Shown here: piece after piece, positions 18,129-26,923 of the stretch | How the letters are laid out: each line of letters opens with the position of its first letter | Numbering within the stretch: the stretch's first letter is position 1 | NCBI GenBank assembly: GCA_029959865.1 | Contig: JASCPE010000002.1 | Span: 62,001 to 126,000 of the forward strand | Length of the DNA stretch: 64,000 nucleotides | Direction of reading: 5' to 3' | Origin: Microbacteriaceae bacterium PS02070 | GTDB lineage: Bacteria; Actinomycetota; Actinomycetes; Actinomycetales; Microbacteriaceae | Translations under genes and position numbers: made by a program | Notes under the pieces: model-generated | The model's input: the letters and a program-made list of their open reading frames with translations, nothing else | Told to the model about the DNA's origin: nothing | Databases searched by the model: none

Positions 18129-19450
18129 TGGATTACGTCATGTTGGGCGTGGGGCTTCTCCTGACAGTGGGCACGGGCCTGTTCGTCGCGAGCGAGTTTG
18201 CGCTCGTCAATCTCGACCGCGCGGATCTGGAAGCGCGCGAAGCCGCCGGTGAGACGCGGCTCGCGATGACCATCAGCGCGCTGAAGATCACCTCGACCCA
18301 CCTCTCCAGTGCGCAGCTCGGCATTACTCTCACGACGCTGCTGACCGGTTACACGATGGAACCGGCGCTGTCGAACCTGCTGGGTCCGCTGTTCGTTGGA
18401 CTCGGGATGGACGAGTCGGCGTACCGTCCGATCACCGCCATCATCGCCATGTCCGTCGCGACGGTCTTCTCGATGATCATCGGTGAGCTCGTCCCGAAGA
18501 ACTTCGCGCTCGCCATCCCGCGCCAGACGGCCAAGCTCGTGATTCCGTTCCAGACGGCATTCACGACGGTCTTCTCGCCCGCGATCAAACTCCTCAACGG
18601 CAGCGCCAACGCGATCCTTCGCGCGATGGGTATCGAGCCGAAGGAAGAGCTCTCCGGAGCGCGCAGTGCGGAGGAACTCTCCAGCCTGGTGCGCCGCTCC
18701 GCGAGCGCCGGCGTCCTCGAGCAGGACACGGCCTCCCTGCTCGATCGCACACTCACCTTCGCCCGCCTCACCGTCGCAGACGTGATGACCCCGCGTCCGA
18801 GCGTCCACGCCGTGTCGGCGGGGGACAGTGTGGAAGAGGTCATCCAGCTCGCCCGCCGCACCGGCCACAGCCGGTTCCCGGTGTACGACGAGGATATGGA
18901 CGACATCACCGGCATCGCCCACCTCAAGCAGGCCGTGTCCGTCCCGCGAGATCGCCGCGCCGACGTGCCCGTCGGGGCGATCGCGCAGGAGCCGCTGCGC
19001 GTACCGGAGGCGATTCACCTGGACGGTCTGATGTCGGAGCTGCGTTCGCGCGGCTACCAGATGGCCGTCGTCGTCGATGAGTACGGTGGAACCGCCGGTG
19101 TCGTCACGCTGGAAGACCTGGTTGAGGAGATCGTCGGCGAAGTGCTCGATGAGCACGATCGTGACCGTGCCGGAGTGGTCCGCGCTGCGGGCGGGATCCT
19201 GTTCCCGGCTGACCTGCGACCGGACGAGCTCCTCGACCGCACCGGAATCCGTGTCCCCGAAGACGAGATGTACGACACCGTCGGCGGGTTCATCATGGCT
19301 GAGCTTGAACGCATCCCGAAGGTCGGCGATGTCATCACCTTGGAGGACGGCACTCTGACCGTGCAACGAATGGACGGCCGTCGCGTTGATCGGGTGCGCT
19401 TCGAACCCGTCGCAGTCCCGGCTGCGACCCAAGGCGGTGAGCGTCGATGA
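18128..19450 (+). CDS. CNNM/CorC (DUF21-CBS) membrane protein 1
   Basis: A 440-residue protein of the HlyC/CorC (CNNM, MpfA-like) family. Residues 1-195 form the DUF21 domain with three to four membrane spans and the ELVPKNFALAIPR motif; 205-330 is a CBS pair (MTPRPSVHAVSAGDSVEEVI, MAVVVDEYGGTAGVVTLEDL); 345-430 is the CorC_HlyC domain. Bacterial members export or balance Mg2+ (MpfA, CorC), though 'hemolysin' is the legacy name. The start is GTG, touching the uORF stop. It is coupled to the second CNNM gene by a four-base overlap, so they probably form a heteromer or tandem unit. Confidence 0.88.
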   Translation: MDYVMLGVGLLLTVGTGLFVASEFALVNLDRADLEAREAAGETRLAMTISALKITSTHLSSAQLGITLTTLLTGYTMEPALSNLLGPLFVGLGMDESAYRPITAIIAMSVATVFSMIIGELVPKNFALAIPRQTAKLVIPFQTAFTTVFSPAIKLLNGSANAILRAMGIEPKEELSGARSAEELSSLVRRSASAGVLEQDTASLLDRTLTFARLTVADVMTPRPSVHAVSAGDSVEEVIQLARRTGHSRFPVYDEDMDDITGIAHLKQAVSVPRDRRADVPVGAIAQEPLRVPEAIHLDGLMSELRSRGYQMAVVVDEYGGTAGVVTLEDLVEEIVGEVLDEHDRDRAGVVRAAGGILFPADLRPDELLDRTGIRVPEDEMYDTVGGFIMAELERIPKVGDVITLEDGTLTVQRMDGRRVDRVRFEPVAVPAATQGGERR

Positions 19451-20496
19451 GCGATTGGGCAGGAATCGCCTGGCTGTTCGTGCTGCTCATTGCGAACGCC
19501 TTCTTCGTCGGCGCTGAGTTCGCCGTCATCTCCGCGCGGCGGTCGCAGATCGAGCCGCGCGCTGAGCGAGGGTCGCGCTCCGCCAAAACGGCGCTCTACG
19601 CGATGGAGCACGCGACGCTGATGCTCGCGACGAGCCAGCTCGGCATCACGATCTGTTCGCTGCTGATCCTGAACGTGTCCGAGCCTGCGATCCACCACCT
19701 GCTGGCGGAGCCGCTTGCGCTGACCGGTATGAGTGAGACGGCGGTGGACGTCACGGCGTTCGTGATCGCACTGATCATCGTGTCGTACCTTCACGTGGTC
19801 TTCGGCGAGATGGTTCCCAAGAACCTTGCGTTCTCGGTTCCGGACCGCGCGGTGCTACTGCTGGCCACACCGCTCGTGTGGGTCTCGAAGATCTTCCATC
19901 CCGTCATCGCGACCCTGAACTGGATCGCGAACCACGTCGTGAAGTGGAGTGGCGTCGAGCCGAAGGACGAGGCCAACTCGACCTTCACTCTCGAAGAGGT
20001 CGCCACGATCGTCAACCAGTCGCGTATCGAAGGAGTCCTGGAGGACGCGTCGGGCGCCGTTGCCGCTGCGGTGGAGTTCACCGAGAAGAAGGCGAAGGAC
20101 ACCGCGGTTCCGCTCGCGGATCTCGTGACGCTGCCGGAGCAATCGAGCCCGGACGACATCGAGCGGGCCGTCGCTAAGTACGGGTACTCCCGCTACGTCA
20201 TCGTCGACGACGAGGGTGTTCCGGTGGGCTACGTCCACCTCAAGGACGTGCTGCGGGAGGCGGAGAACGGGACGGCGAAGGTTGTGCGTCCCATCAACCC
20301 GAAGCGCATCCACCTCATGGTGCAGGTGCTCGAATCCACCGACCTCGAGGACGCCCTCGCGCTCATGCGGCGCGCCGGACGCCACCTCGCCCAGGTGCGG
20401 GACGAGCGAGGTGAGACCACCGGTGTCCTCTTCCTCGAGGACATCATCGAGGAGCTCGTCGGCGAGGTGCAGGACGCGACCACCCGCCGCGCCTGA
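19447..20496 (+). CDS. CNNM/CorC (DUF21-CBS) membrane protein 2
   Basis: A 349-residue paralogue of the preceding gene. The DUF21 domain (about 1-200) includes GEMVPKNLAFSVPDRAVLLL; the CBS pair spans about 215-345 (AKYGYSRYVIVDDEGVPVGY and ETTGVLFLEDIIEELVGEVQ). It lacks the C-terminal CorC_HlyC domain that protein 1 has, so the pair is complementary: one full-length and one short subunit. This two-gene order is conserved next to guaB1 in Actinobacteria (Rv1842c-Rv1841c). It is convergent with the old yellow enzyme gene, four bases apart. Confidence 0.88.
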   Translation: MSDWAGIAWLFVLLIANAFFVGAEFAVISARRSQIEPRAERGSRSAKTALYAMEHATLMLATSQLGITICSLLILNVSEPAIHHLLAEPLALTGMSETAVDVTAFVIALIIVSYLHVVFGEMVPKNLAFSVPDRAVLLLATPLVWVSKIFHPVIATLNWIANHVVKWSGVEPKDEANSTFTLEEVATIVNQSRIEGVLEDASGAVAAAVEFTEKKAKDTAVPLADLVTLPEQSSPDDIERAVAKYGYSRYVIVDDEGVPVGYVHLKDVLREAENGTAKVVRPINPKRIHLMVQVLESTDLEDALALMRRAGRHLAQVRDERGETTGVLFLEDIIEELVGEVQDATTRRA

Positions 20497-20499
20497 CCG

Positions 20500-21573
20500 T
20501 CACACGCGGCGCCGGGCCCTCTCGTACTGAGGGGGCCACGGTGCCGCTGTCGGCTCGCCCAATTCGAACGCAGCCCGGAGCGCGAAGTGCGGGTCGCGGA
20601 GCCACTCGCGGGCGGCCATGATCGCGTCGGCATCCCCCTCAGCGAGGATCTGCTCGGCCTGCGGTCCGGTGGTGATCATGCCGACCGCCGAGACCAGCAC
20701 TTCTGCCTCTCGCCGCACGCGTGCTGCGAACGGCACTTGGTATCCCGGGCCGACGGCGATCTGCTGGTGCGCCACGAGTCCGCCGGTCGAGACATCGATG
20801 AGGTTCACGCCGTGATCGGCAAGCATCCGAGACACCGTGACCGTGTCGTCGATGTCCCACCCGCCCTCGGCCCAGTCGGTGGCCGAAAGTCGGGTGAACA
20901 GTGGAGCATCGGGGGCGACCTCACGGACGGCGTCTACGACGCGCAGCAACAGGCGCGCGCGATTGTCGAGTGAGCCGCCATATGCATCGGTGCGGACGTT
21001 CGAGAGGGGCGAGAGGAACTGGTGGAGCAGATAGCCGTGCGCGGCGTGGACCTCCAGCACCTCGAACCCGGCATCGAGGGCACGCCGGGCCGACGCCGCG
21101 AAGTCGTCGACAACGGCGTCGATCTCGCCCGAAGAGAGCTCCCGCGGTGTCGCGTAGCCCTCGAACGCGAGTGGGGAGGGAGCGACCGTCTGCCAGCCAC
21201 CCTGATCGATCGGCACCGAGCCGGAGTGCTCGGCGAACGGCGCCCACGTGGAGGCCTTGCGCCCGGCATGGGCGAGTTGGATCGCGGCGAGCGCTCCGCG
21301 CTTCTTGATCGCGGCAGTGATCGGAAGCCACGCCTGCGCCTGTTCCTCGTTCCAGATCCCGGTGTCCTCGGGGGAGATACGCCCGTCCGCTGTCACGGCG
21401 GTTGCCTCGGCCATGACCAGCCCCGCGCCGCCGGTGGCGAACTGCGCGAGGTGAACGAGATGCCACTCGTTCGGGACCCCATCGCGCGCCGAGTACATGC
21501 ACATCGGTGCCACCCAGAGGCGATTGCGCGCCGTCGCGGAGGCGATCGTGAGGGGGTCGAACAAGAGGGTCAT
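20500..21573 (-). CDS. NADH:flavin oxidoreductase, old yellow enzyme (YqjM/NamA-like)
   Basis: A 357-residue FMN-dependent ene-reductase. The barrel begins LFDPLTIASATARNRLWVAP and CMYSARDGVPNEWHLVHLAQ, with the YqjM-type Cys in PMCMYS; the substrate His pair is in VHAAHGYLLHQFLSP, and TDAYGGSLDNRARLLL is the OYE signature. The SDGR-like C-terminal AREWLRDPHFALRAA gives the YqjM-type end. ATG 21573 is used; the longer open frame reaches back through the nnrD promoter. It reduces activated C=C bonds with NADPH; the natural substrate is unknown. Confidence 0.9.
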   Translation of the reverse strand: MTLLFDPLTIASATARNRLWVAPMCMYSARDGVPNEWHLVHLAQFATGGAGLVMAEATAVTADGRISPEDTGIWNEEQAQAWLPITAAIKKRGALAAIQLAHAGRKASTWAPFAEHSGSVPIDQGGWQTVAPSPLAFEGYATPRELSSGEIDAVVDDFAASARRALDAGFEVLEVHAAHGYLLHQFLSPLSNVRTDAYGGSLDNRARLLLRVVDAVREVAPDAPLFTRLSATDWAEGGWDIDDTVTVSRMLADHGVNLIDVSTGGLVAHQQIAVGPGYQVPFAARVRREAEVLVSAVGMITTGPQAEQILAEGDADAIMAAREWLRDPHFALRAAFELGEPTAAPWPPQYERARRRV

Positions 21574-21601
21574 GCGTAAGTCACTTCCGACGTGAGACGG
21601 G

Positions 21602-21607
21602 TATCGT
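21602..21607 (+). promoter_or_regulatory. -10 box TATCGT, leaderless promoter of nnrD
   Basis: TATCGT, six bases, ATG 21614. Confidence 0.45.
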
Positions 21608-21613
21608 GACGCC

Positions 21614-22444
21614 ATGACCGAGCCCATCGAGTGGACGTGGCACGACGCCGCCGGCACCGTTCGCGCGGCCACCGACTCTGACGACAAGTATTCCCGAGGT
21701 GTGGTCGGGCTGCGCACGGGGTCGCAGCGGTATCCCGGAGCCGCCGTCCTGGGCACAGAGGGCGCCTGGCGCACCGGCGTGGGAATGGTGCGCTACATCG
21801 GCCCTCCCGAGCCTCGCAGCCTGGTGCTCGCGCGGCGGCCGGAGACGGTGACGGCGCCCGGTCGTGTGCAGGCCTGGGTCGTGGGGTCCGGGACCGAGGC
21901 GAGCGAACGCAGTCCCGATGAGCAGGCTGCGTTGCGAGACGTCCTGGACGGCGAGGTTCCCGTGATCCTGGATGCGGGTGCGCTGGATCTGGCCGGCATC
22001 GGTGCTGCGCGCCGCATCCTGACGCCGCATGCGGGTGAGCTCGATCGCCTCCGTCACCGGGCGCGGCTGCCACGCCGCGAGGATCGGCACGACGCCGCGC
22101 GTGAGATTGCGGACACCTTCGGCGCGGTCGTCTTACTCAAAGGCGCGCGCACGCTCGTCGTCGAGCCCGGCGGCTGGAGTGCCGCCGTTGTCTCGCCCAC
22201 TGCGTGGCTGGCCTCGGCTGGAACGGGCGATGTCCTCGCGGGAATCATCGGTGGACTGGTCGCCACCGCGGAGGCGCCCGGGGCGCAGTCGCTGCCAGAC
22301 CTCGCCGCTGTTGCAGCGACGGGGGCCTGGGTGCACGGCGCTGCGGCAGCGCATGCATCGGCGGGACACGAGGGCGGACCGGTGACCGCACTGGATGTCG
22401 CCGCGGCAGTGCCGTGGGTTATCGGGTCACTCGTGACGCACTGA
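21614..22444 (+). CDS. nnrD: ADP-dependent (S)-NAD(P)H-hydrate dehydratase
   Basis: A 276-residue ribokinase-like repair enzyme (carbohydrate-kinase/YjeF C-terminal family) that dehydrates damaged NAD(P)HX. Visible signatures are KYSRGVVGLRTGSQRYPGAA near residue 25, RILTPHAGELDRL near 135, VVLLKGARTLVV near 173, and the catalytic SAGTGDVLAGIIGGL near 205-220 with the general-base Asp. The YjeF_N epimerase half is absent, so this is the stand-alone dehydratase. The start is leaderless. Its neighbour, a GT-C membrane enzyme, follows 21 bases later from its own -10 box. Confidence 0.9.
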   Translation: MTEPIEWTWHDAAGTVRAATDSDDKYSRGVVGLRTGSQRYPGAAVLGTEGAWRTGVGMVRYIGPPEPRSLVLARRPETVTAPGRVQAWVVGSGTEASERSPDEQAALRDVLDGEVPVILDAGALDLAGIGAARRILTPHAGELDRLRHRARLPRREDRHDAAREIADTFGAVVLLKGARTLVVEPGGWSAAVVSPTAWLASAGTGDVLAGIIGGLVATAEAPGAQSLPDLAAVAATGAWVHGAAAAHASAGHEGGPVTALDVAAAVPWVIGSLVTH

Positions 22445-22452
22445 CGCGCTCC

Positions 22453-22458
22453 TAGGAT
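22453..22458 (+). promoter_or_regulatory. -10 box TAGGAT of the GT-C gene
   Basis: TAGGAT, seven bases, ATG 22466. The upstream in-frame ATG 22457 overlaps this box, so 22466 is the better start. Confidence 0.45.
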
Positions 22459-22465
22459 GGTGGGG

Positions 22466-23686
22466 ATGTCGCGGCGAACCGGGTTGTGGGTGGGATTCGT
22501 CCTCGTGCACGCGATCGTCGCCCTCGCCGGCTTTCTCCTTCCCAACCAGCCGATGGGCGACACGTATCTCGTTTACGAGCCGTGGGCAGCCTCGATCGTC
22601 GCCGGTGGCCCGATCATGGGGATCGATCAGTCGTGGGTGTACCCCCAGCTCGCCCTGCTGCCGCTCGTGCTGGCCTACCCTCTCGCCACCCTCGTGGGCT
22701 ATTCGGCGTCGTGGGCGGTGCTGGTCACCCTCCTCAATGGCGCCGTCTTCGCCATCCTGATCGGGAAGGCCACGTCGCGCGGCCGGGTCTCGGCAGGTCG
22801 CTTCTGGCTCGCGGCGATCCTGCTGCTGGGGCCCGTCGGGATGTATCGACTTGATGCCATCACGGTGCCCCTGGCAGTTCTGGGTTGTCTGTGGCTCGTC
22901 GGCCGCCCCCTGATCGCGGGGATCCTCCTCGCCGCCGCCACGTGGATCAAAGTGTGGCCCGCGGCGCTGCTGGCGGCAGGGTTCGCCGCTGTGCGGGAGC
23001 GGTTGACCCTCCTGGGCGGCGCCGGCCTTGCCACCGGAGTCATCGTCGGAGTCGTCCTCGTCGCAGGCGGTGGAGCGCATGTACTTGGGTTCCTGCAGGC
23101 TCAGGGGTCGCGAGGGCTGCAGGTCGAGGCGCCGGTGAGCGCGCCGTTCCTCTGGGCAGCGCTCCTCGGTTCACCGGAACACGCCGTCGCGTACAACCAG
23201 GAGATCCTCACGTTCGAGGTCGCCGGCACCGGTGTCGCCGAGGTCGCCGCTGTGATGAATGCTCTGCTGGTGGGCGCTGCCGTCGTGATCGGAGTCCTGG
23301 GGCTGGTCGCCGTCTCGCGCGGCGCGGGATTCGCGCGGTTGTTCCCCGCGCTTGCCCTCACTCTCGTCCTCGTCCTCGTCGTCTTCAACAAGGTCGGGTC
23401 ACCGCAGTTCCAGTGCTGGCTTCTCGCTCCCGTGATCCTCGGCCTCGTGGTTGACCGGCGACGTTGGCGCGGCCCGGCCGCCGTCGTCCTGCTCCTGTGC
23501 GTGCTCACGCAGCTCGTGTACCCGGTGCTCTACGCAGGCATCCTCGTTCCCGCGCCCCTGGCGGTCACGCTCCTCACGATTCGGAACCTCGGATCGGTCA
23601 TCCTGCTCCTGTGGATGGCGACCCGCGTGGCGCGGCTGGCGGTCGCTGCGCGCACGCCCGCGCTCGCCGTCGGCCCCGTCGCCTGA
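22466..23686 (+). CDS. GT-C-type membrane glycosyltransferase family 87 (DUF2029)-like protein
   Basis: A 406-residue polytopic protein, with about eleven hydrophobic spans. It begins MSRRTGLWVGFVLVHAIVAL, and a periplasmic-side loop LPNQPMGDTYLVYEPWAASI holds an acidic motif (Asp35, Glu40) as in DUF2029 mannosyltransferases. ATWIKVWPAALLAAGF and NKVGSPQFQCWLLAPVILG are family-like polar segments within the membrane. These enzymes add sugars from polyprenyl-phosphate donors to cell-envelope polymers; the acceptor here is unknown. Confidence 0.78.
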   Translation: MSRRTGLWVGFVLVHAIVALAGFLLPNQPMGDTYLVYEPWAASIVAGGPIMGIDQSWVYPQLALLPLVLAYPLATLVGYSASWAVLVTLLNGAVFAILIGKATSRGRVSAGRFWLAAILLLGPVGMYRLDAITVPLAVLGCLWLVGRPLIAGILLAAATWIKVWPAALLAAGFAAVRERLTLLGGAGLATGVIVGVVLVAGGGAHVLGFLQAQGSRGLQVEAPVSAPFLWAALLGSPEHAVAYNQEILTFEVAGTGVAEVAAVMNALLVGAAVVIGVLGLVAVSRGAGFARLFPALALTLVLVLVVFNKVGSPQFQCWLLAPVILGLVVDRRRWRGPAAVVLLLCVLTQLVYPVLYAGILVPAPLAVTLLTIRNLGSVILLLWMATRVARLAVAARTPALAVGPVA

Positions 23687-23855
23687 CCCGCGTGCCGATG
23701 CCGCGGTTGCGCTGCCCGGCGTCGTCGCGGTGTCTTTTCGGTCCGACGTGAGGGCGGGAACGTCTTCCTGAGCGGGAGTGCTTTCGTGGAGCGATGTGGC
23801 CGCTTAGCCTGGATAGTGGCGAGTTCTCGCCGTGACTCGATCGATGGGACTGATC

Positions 23856-24164
23856 ATGCTCGTTGCCTTCTCCGTAGCCCCGAGCGGAACCGGCCGTGCC
23901 GACGGCTCTGTCCACGACGCCGTCGCCGCTGCGGTCAAGATCGTCCGCGATTCGGGCCTTCCCAACCGCACCTCGTCGATGTTCACCGAGATCGAGGGGG
24001 AGTGGGACGAGGTCTTCGACGTCATCAAGCGCGCCACAGAGGCCGTGGAGCCGTTCGGCTCGCGTGTGTCCCTCGTGCTCAAGGCCGACATCCGCCCCGG
24101 GCACACGGGGGAGATCGACGGCAAGATCGAGCGCCTCGAGACCGCGCTCAACGACCACGCCTAA
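23856..24164 (+). CDS. Thiamine-binding (YkoF/MTH1187-like) protein
   Basis: A 102-residue protein of the Thiamine_BP family. It begins MLVAFSVAPSGTG and contains the conserved IVRDSGLPNRTSSMFTEIEG and RVSLVLKADIRPGHTG; the fold is ferredoxin-like. Members bind thiamine or HMP in the cytoplasm. The start is uncertain: the frame is open from GTG 23832 and ATG 23844 is also possible; 23856 fits family length and has GGGA ahead. Neighbours do not include thi genes, so the ligand is a family inference. A palindromic repeat follows the stop. Confidence 0.78.
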   Translation: MLVAFSVAPSGTGRADGSVHDAVAAAVKIVRDSGLPNRTSSMFTEIEGEWDEVFDVIKRATEAVEPFGSRVSLVLKADIRPGHTGEIDGKIERLETALNDHA

Positions 24165-24196
24165 CCCGCTGCCCGCACACGCCCCGACACTCCTCC

Positions 24197-24277
24197 GAAA
24201 CCGCGAGACTGCACGCCCGTCGTGAGACTGCGGTATTTCCACGCTGTCTCGACATGGGCGTGCGGTTTCGCGGTTTC
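24197..24277. repeat. Dispersed palindromic repeat, copy A
   Basis: Two 32-base arms (24197-24228 and 24246-24277) are imperfect inverted copies (26 of 32 positions pair) around a 17-base loop. The core CCGCGAGACTGCACGCCCGT (24201-24220) recurs exactly in copy B at 41835-41854. It lies between two rightward genes. It resembles a REP/BIME-type element or an unusual terminator without a T tract; no transposase is near. Confidence 0.65.
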
Positions 24278-24333
24278 GCAGTCTCGCGTTCTCCCGGCTC
24301 GGAGAGCTGCGGCCTCGGGGGTGGTGTGGGGCG

Positions 24334-24339
24334 TACGAT
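24334..24339 (+). promoter_or_regulatory. -10 box TACGAT, leaderless promoter of the MFS gene
   Basis: TACGAT, six bases, GTG 24346. Confidence 0.5.
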
Positions 24340-24345
24340 TGGCCG

Positions 24346-25599
24346 GTGACCTCCTCGACCTCGTCGAGAGGCGCGGCGATGTGGGCGCTCCTCTCCCTCG
24401 CCATCGGCAGCTTCGGTATCGGTATGACCGAGTTCGTCATCATGGGTCTCCTGCCCAACATCGCCGAAGATCTCCTCCCGGAGGTGTGGTCCGCTGACCA
24501 CGAGCTGGCGATCGCCCACGCAGGCTGGCTCATCTCGTTCTACGCGCTCGGTGTCGTCGTCGGCGCGCCGACCATCGCGGGAGCCGTTGCGCGCTTCCCG
24601 CGCAAGCGCGTCGTGATGGCGCTGGCTGCCGCTCTCGCGGTGTTCACTGCGCTGACCGTCATCGCACCGACGTTCGAGCTCGTCGCCGTCTCCCGCTTCC
24701 TCGCGGGCCTGCCGCACGGCGCCTACTTCGGTATCGGCGCGCTCATCGCGGCAGATGTGCTCGGTCCGGGCAAACGCGCGAAAGGGGTCGCCATCGTCCT
24801 CAGCGGCCTGACGATCGCCAACGTCGTTGGTGTCCCGCTGGGCACCTTCCTCGGCCAGAACATCGGCTGGCGGTGGGCATTCCTGGTCGTGGCCGTCGTG
24901 TTCTCGCTGGCGGCGGTGCTCATCAGCATCTTCGTCCCGCACCTCCCGGGCGACGCGTCCCGCACAATGCGCAAGGAACTGGGTGCCTTCCGGATTCCGC
25001 AGGTCTGGCTCACGGTCGCGGTCGGCTCGATCGGCTTCGGCGGCTTCTTCGCCGTCTACAGCTACGTCGCGACCCTTGTCACCGAGGTAGCGCACGAGCC
25101 GAGTTCGGTCGTGCCCATTGTTCTGGTCGCGATGGGGGCCGGGATGACGGTCGGGAACCTCGCCGGGGGAGTCTTCGCAGATCGGAACCTCAAAGCGACA
25201 CTCGTGCTGGCGACCATTGCTCTCATCGCGTCCCAAGTACTGCTCGGGCTCACGGCGGGCTGGATCGTGACGCTCTTCCTTTTCGTCTTCGCCGTCGGTG
25301 TGACCTCCTCGGCGCTCAGCCCTGCCATCCAGACGCGCCTCATGGACGTCGCCGGCGACAATCAGTCGATCGCCGCCGCACTCAACCACTCGGCACTCAA
25401 CGTCGGGAACGCGCTCGGAGCCTTCCTCGGCGGTCTGGTCATTGCTGGGGGGTTGGGCTTTGTCGCCCCCGTGTGGGTCGGAGCCGCGCTGGCAGTCGGC
25501 GGTCTCGCCATCCTCATCCTCGCGTTCCGGATGGAGCGGGCGCGCCCGCGCACGCGGATATTGCCGCCTGATCAGCTCGTGAGCAGTCGCTCCAGGTGA
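24346..25599 (+). CDS. MFS transporter, DHA1 family (AraJ/Cml-like)
   Basis: A 417-residue major facilitator with twelve predicted spans. The first helix GSFGIGMTEFVIMGLLPNIA is the typical DHA1 drug/arabinose-efflux start; RFLAGLPHGAYFGIGALIAA follows in helix 4 and WRWAFLVVAVVFSLAAVL in helix 6. GDNQSIAAALNHSALNVGNA near residue 345 is the family-specific loop. It is likely a proton-coupled efflux pump for small organic compounds; substrate unknown. The start is leaderless. Its last 28 bases overlap the convergent metX gene. Confidence 0.87.
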   Translation: MTSSTSSRGAAMWALLSLAIGSFGIGMTEFVIMGLLPNIAEDLLPEVWSADHELAIAHAGWLISFYALGVVVGAPTIAGAVARFPRKRVVMALAAALAVFTALTVIAPTFELVAVSRFLAGLPHGAYFGIGALIAADVLGPGKRAKGVAIVLSGLTIANVVGVPLGTFLGQNIGWRWAFLVVAVVFSLAAVLISIFVPHLPGDASRTMRKELGAFRIPQVWLTVAVGSIGFGGFFAVYSYVATLVTEVAHEPSSVVPIVLVAMGAGMTVGNLAGGVFADRNLKATLVLATIALIASQVLLGLTAGWIVTLFLFVFAVGVTSSALSPAIQTRLMDVAGDNQSIAAALNHSALNVGNALGAFLGGLVIAGGLGFVAPVWVGAALAVGGLAILILAFRMERARPRTRILPPDQLVSSRSR

Positions 25600-26774
25600 C
25601 TCCCAACCAGTTCGGTCTCGATGAGGAACCCATCGTGGCCGAAATCGCTGTGCAGGACCACGGCGCCGTCGTCGGTCGTGGATCGGATGCCCCGTGCAAT
25701 GCGCTCCTGGCCGTCGACCGGGAAGAGCCGATCGGAGTCAATGCCGAGAACGAGCGTCTGCGCACTGACTCTCGCGAGGGCATCCTCGACGCCGCCGCGT
25801 CCGCGGCCGACGTCGTGCGAGTTCATCGCTTCGACGAGGGTGAGGTAGCTGTTCGCGTCGAACCTGCGCGTGAAGCGGTTGCCGTGGAAGTCGAGGTAGC
25901 TCTCCACCGCGAAGCGTCCCCCGCGGCCCAGGGGGCTCTTGCCCGATTGCCACGTGCGCTGGAACCGCTGGTTCAACTCGGTGGGACTGCGATAGTTCAA
26001 CAGCGCCATGCGGCGAGCAAGAGCCAGCCCGCGCCACGGTCCGGCGCCATCCTCCGCGTCGTAGTAATGGCCGCCGGCGAACTTCGGGTCGAGGCGAATC
26101 GCATCCAGTTGAACCGAGTTCAAGGCGATCTGGTCGGCGGTGGTCACCGGGGGAGCCGACAGCACGCCGAGGCGTGCGACCCGGTCAGGATGGGTGATCG
26201 CCCACTCCAGGGCATGCATTCCCCCCATCGAACCCCCGATGACACCCGCCCAGACATCGATGCTGAGCGCATCAGCGAGACGCACCTGCGCCGCGACCTG
26301 GTCCCGGATCGTGAGATACGGAAAGCGTGCGCCCCATTCATAGCCGTCGCGAGCGATCGTTGCTGGTCCGGTTGATCCCTGGCAGCCGCCGAGCATATTC
26401 GGGGCGACGACGAACCACTCGTCGGTGTCGATGGCGGCGCCGGGGCCGACGGTGTCCCCCCACCACCCGGCGGTCGCGTGGCCGGGCGACGCGGGACCGG
26501 TGACGTGGCTGTCGCCGGTGAGCGCGTGCAGGATGAGCACCGCATTGTCGCGGGCCGTGTTCAGTGAACCCCAGGTCTCATACGCGATGCGGATGCCGGG
26601 CAGCTCATCGCCGTTCTCCGTGCGGAAGGGACCGAACGCGGCGAACTGACGTTCGCCGGCCGGATCGCCATCGCGCCACGCGCCGGTGGTCGGCGGGCGC
26701 CCGAGGAGAAGCCGCGCGTCAGCCTCGCTCACCCGCGCCGACGGCACCGAGTCTTCCGAGGTCTGCCAATCCAT
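25572..26774 (-). CDS. metX: Homoserine O-acetyltransferase
   Basis: A 400-residue alpha/beta-hydrolase acyltransferase, the first committed step of methionine synthesis. The nucleophile elbow is GVIGGSMGGMHALEW with Ser182. NMLGGCQGSTGPATI near 126-140 and the catalytic His in SDFGHDGFLIE near the C-terminus complete the site. It lies downstream of metY on the same strand, 149 bases apart, and a hairpin lies in that gap. The same MetX family can use succinyl-CoA; actinobacterial members generally use acetyl-CoA. Confidence 0.95.
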   Translation of the reverse strand: MDWQTSEDSVPSARVSEADARLLLGRPPTTGAWRDGDPAGERQFAAFGPFRTENGDELPGIRIAYETWGSLNTARDNAVLILHALTGDSHVTGPASPGHATAGWWGDTVGPGAAIDTDEWFVVAPNMLGGCQGSTGPATIARDGYEWGARFPYLTIRDQVAAQVRLADALSIDVWAGVIGGSMGGMHALEWAITHPDRVARLGVLSAPPVTTADQIALNSVQLDAIRLDPKFAGGHYYDAEDGAGPWRGLALARRMALLNYRSPTELNQRFQRTWQSGKSPLGRGGRFAVESYLDFHGNRFTRRFDANSYLTLVEAMNSHDVGRGRGGVEDALARVSAQTLVLGIDSDRLFPVDGQERIARGIRSTTDDGAVVLHSDFGHDGFLIETELVGSHLERLLTS

Positions 26775-26855
26775 ATCCTCATTCTCCCCGGCGCGATGAG
26801 CCGCGTGCGCAGTGTTACGTCACACCGCCCGCAGCTCCGGGGCAGGACGCAGCAC

Positions 26856-26905
26856 CCCGCCCACGTCGAGTATGCGGGGTGAGCCGCGACCTCGACGTGG
26901 GCGGG
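26856..26905. repeat. 15-bp inverted repeat between metY and metX
   Basis: CCCGCCCACGTCGAG (26856-26870) and its exact complement (26891-26905) flank a 20-base loop. The element shares CTCGACGTGGGCG with the outer arm of repeats A and B, so it probably belongs to the same palindromic family. In metY-metX mRNA it would form a strong hairpin and may lower metX expression. Confidence 0.6.
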
Positions 26906-26923
26906 TCGTGAAACGTGAGACGG

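Noticed and set aside
24148..25389. 413-residue minus-strand frame opposite the MFS gene
   Set aside because: Charged, low-complexity antisense shadow without a start signal.
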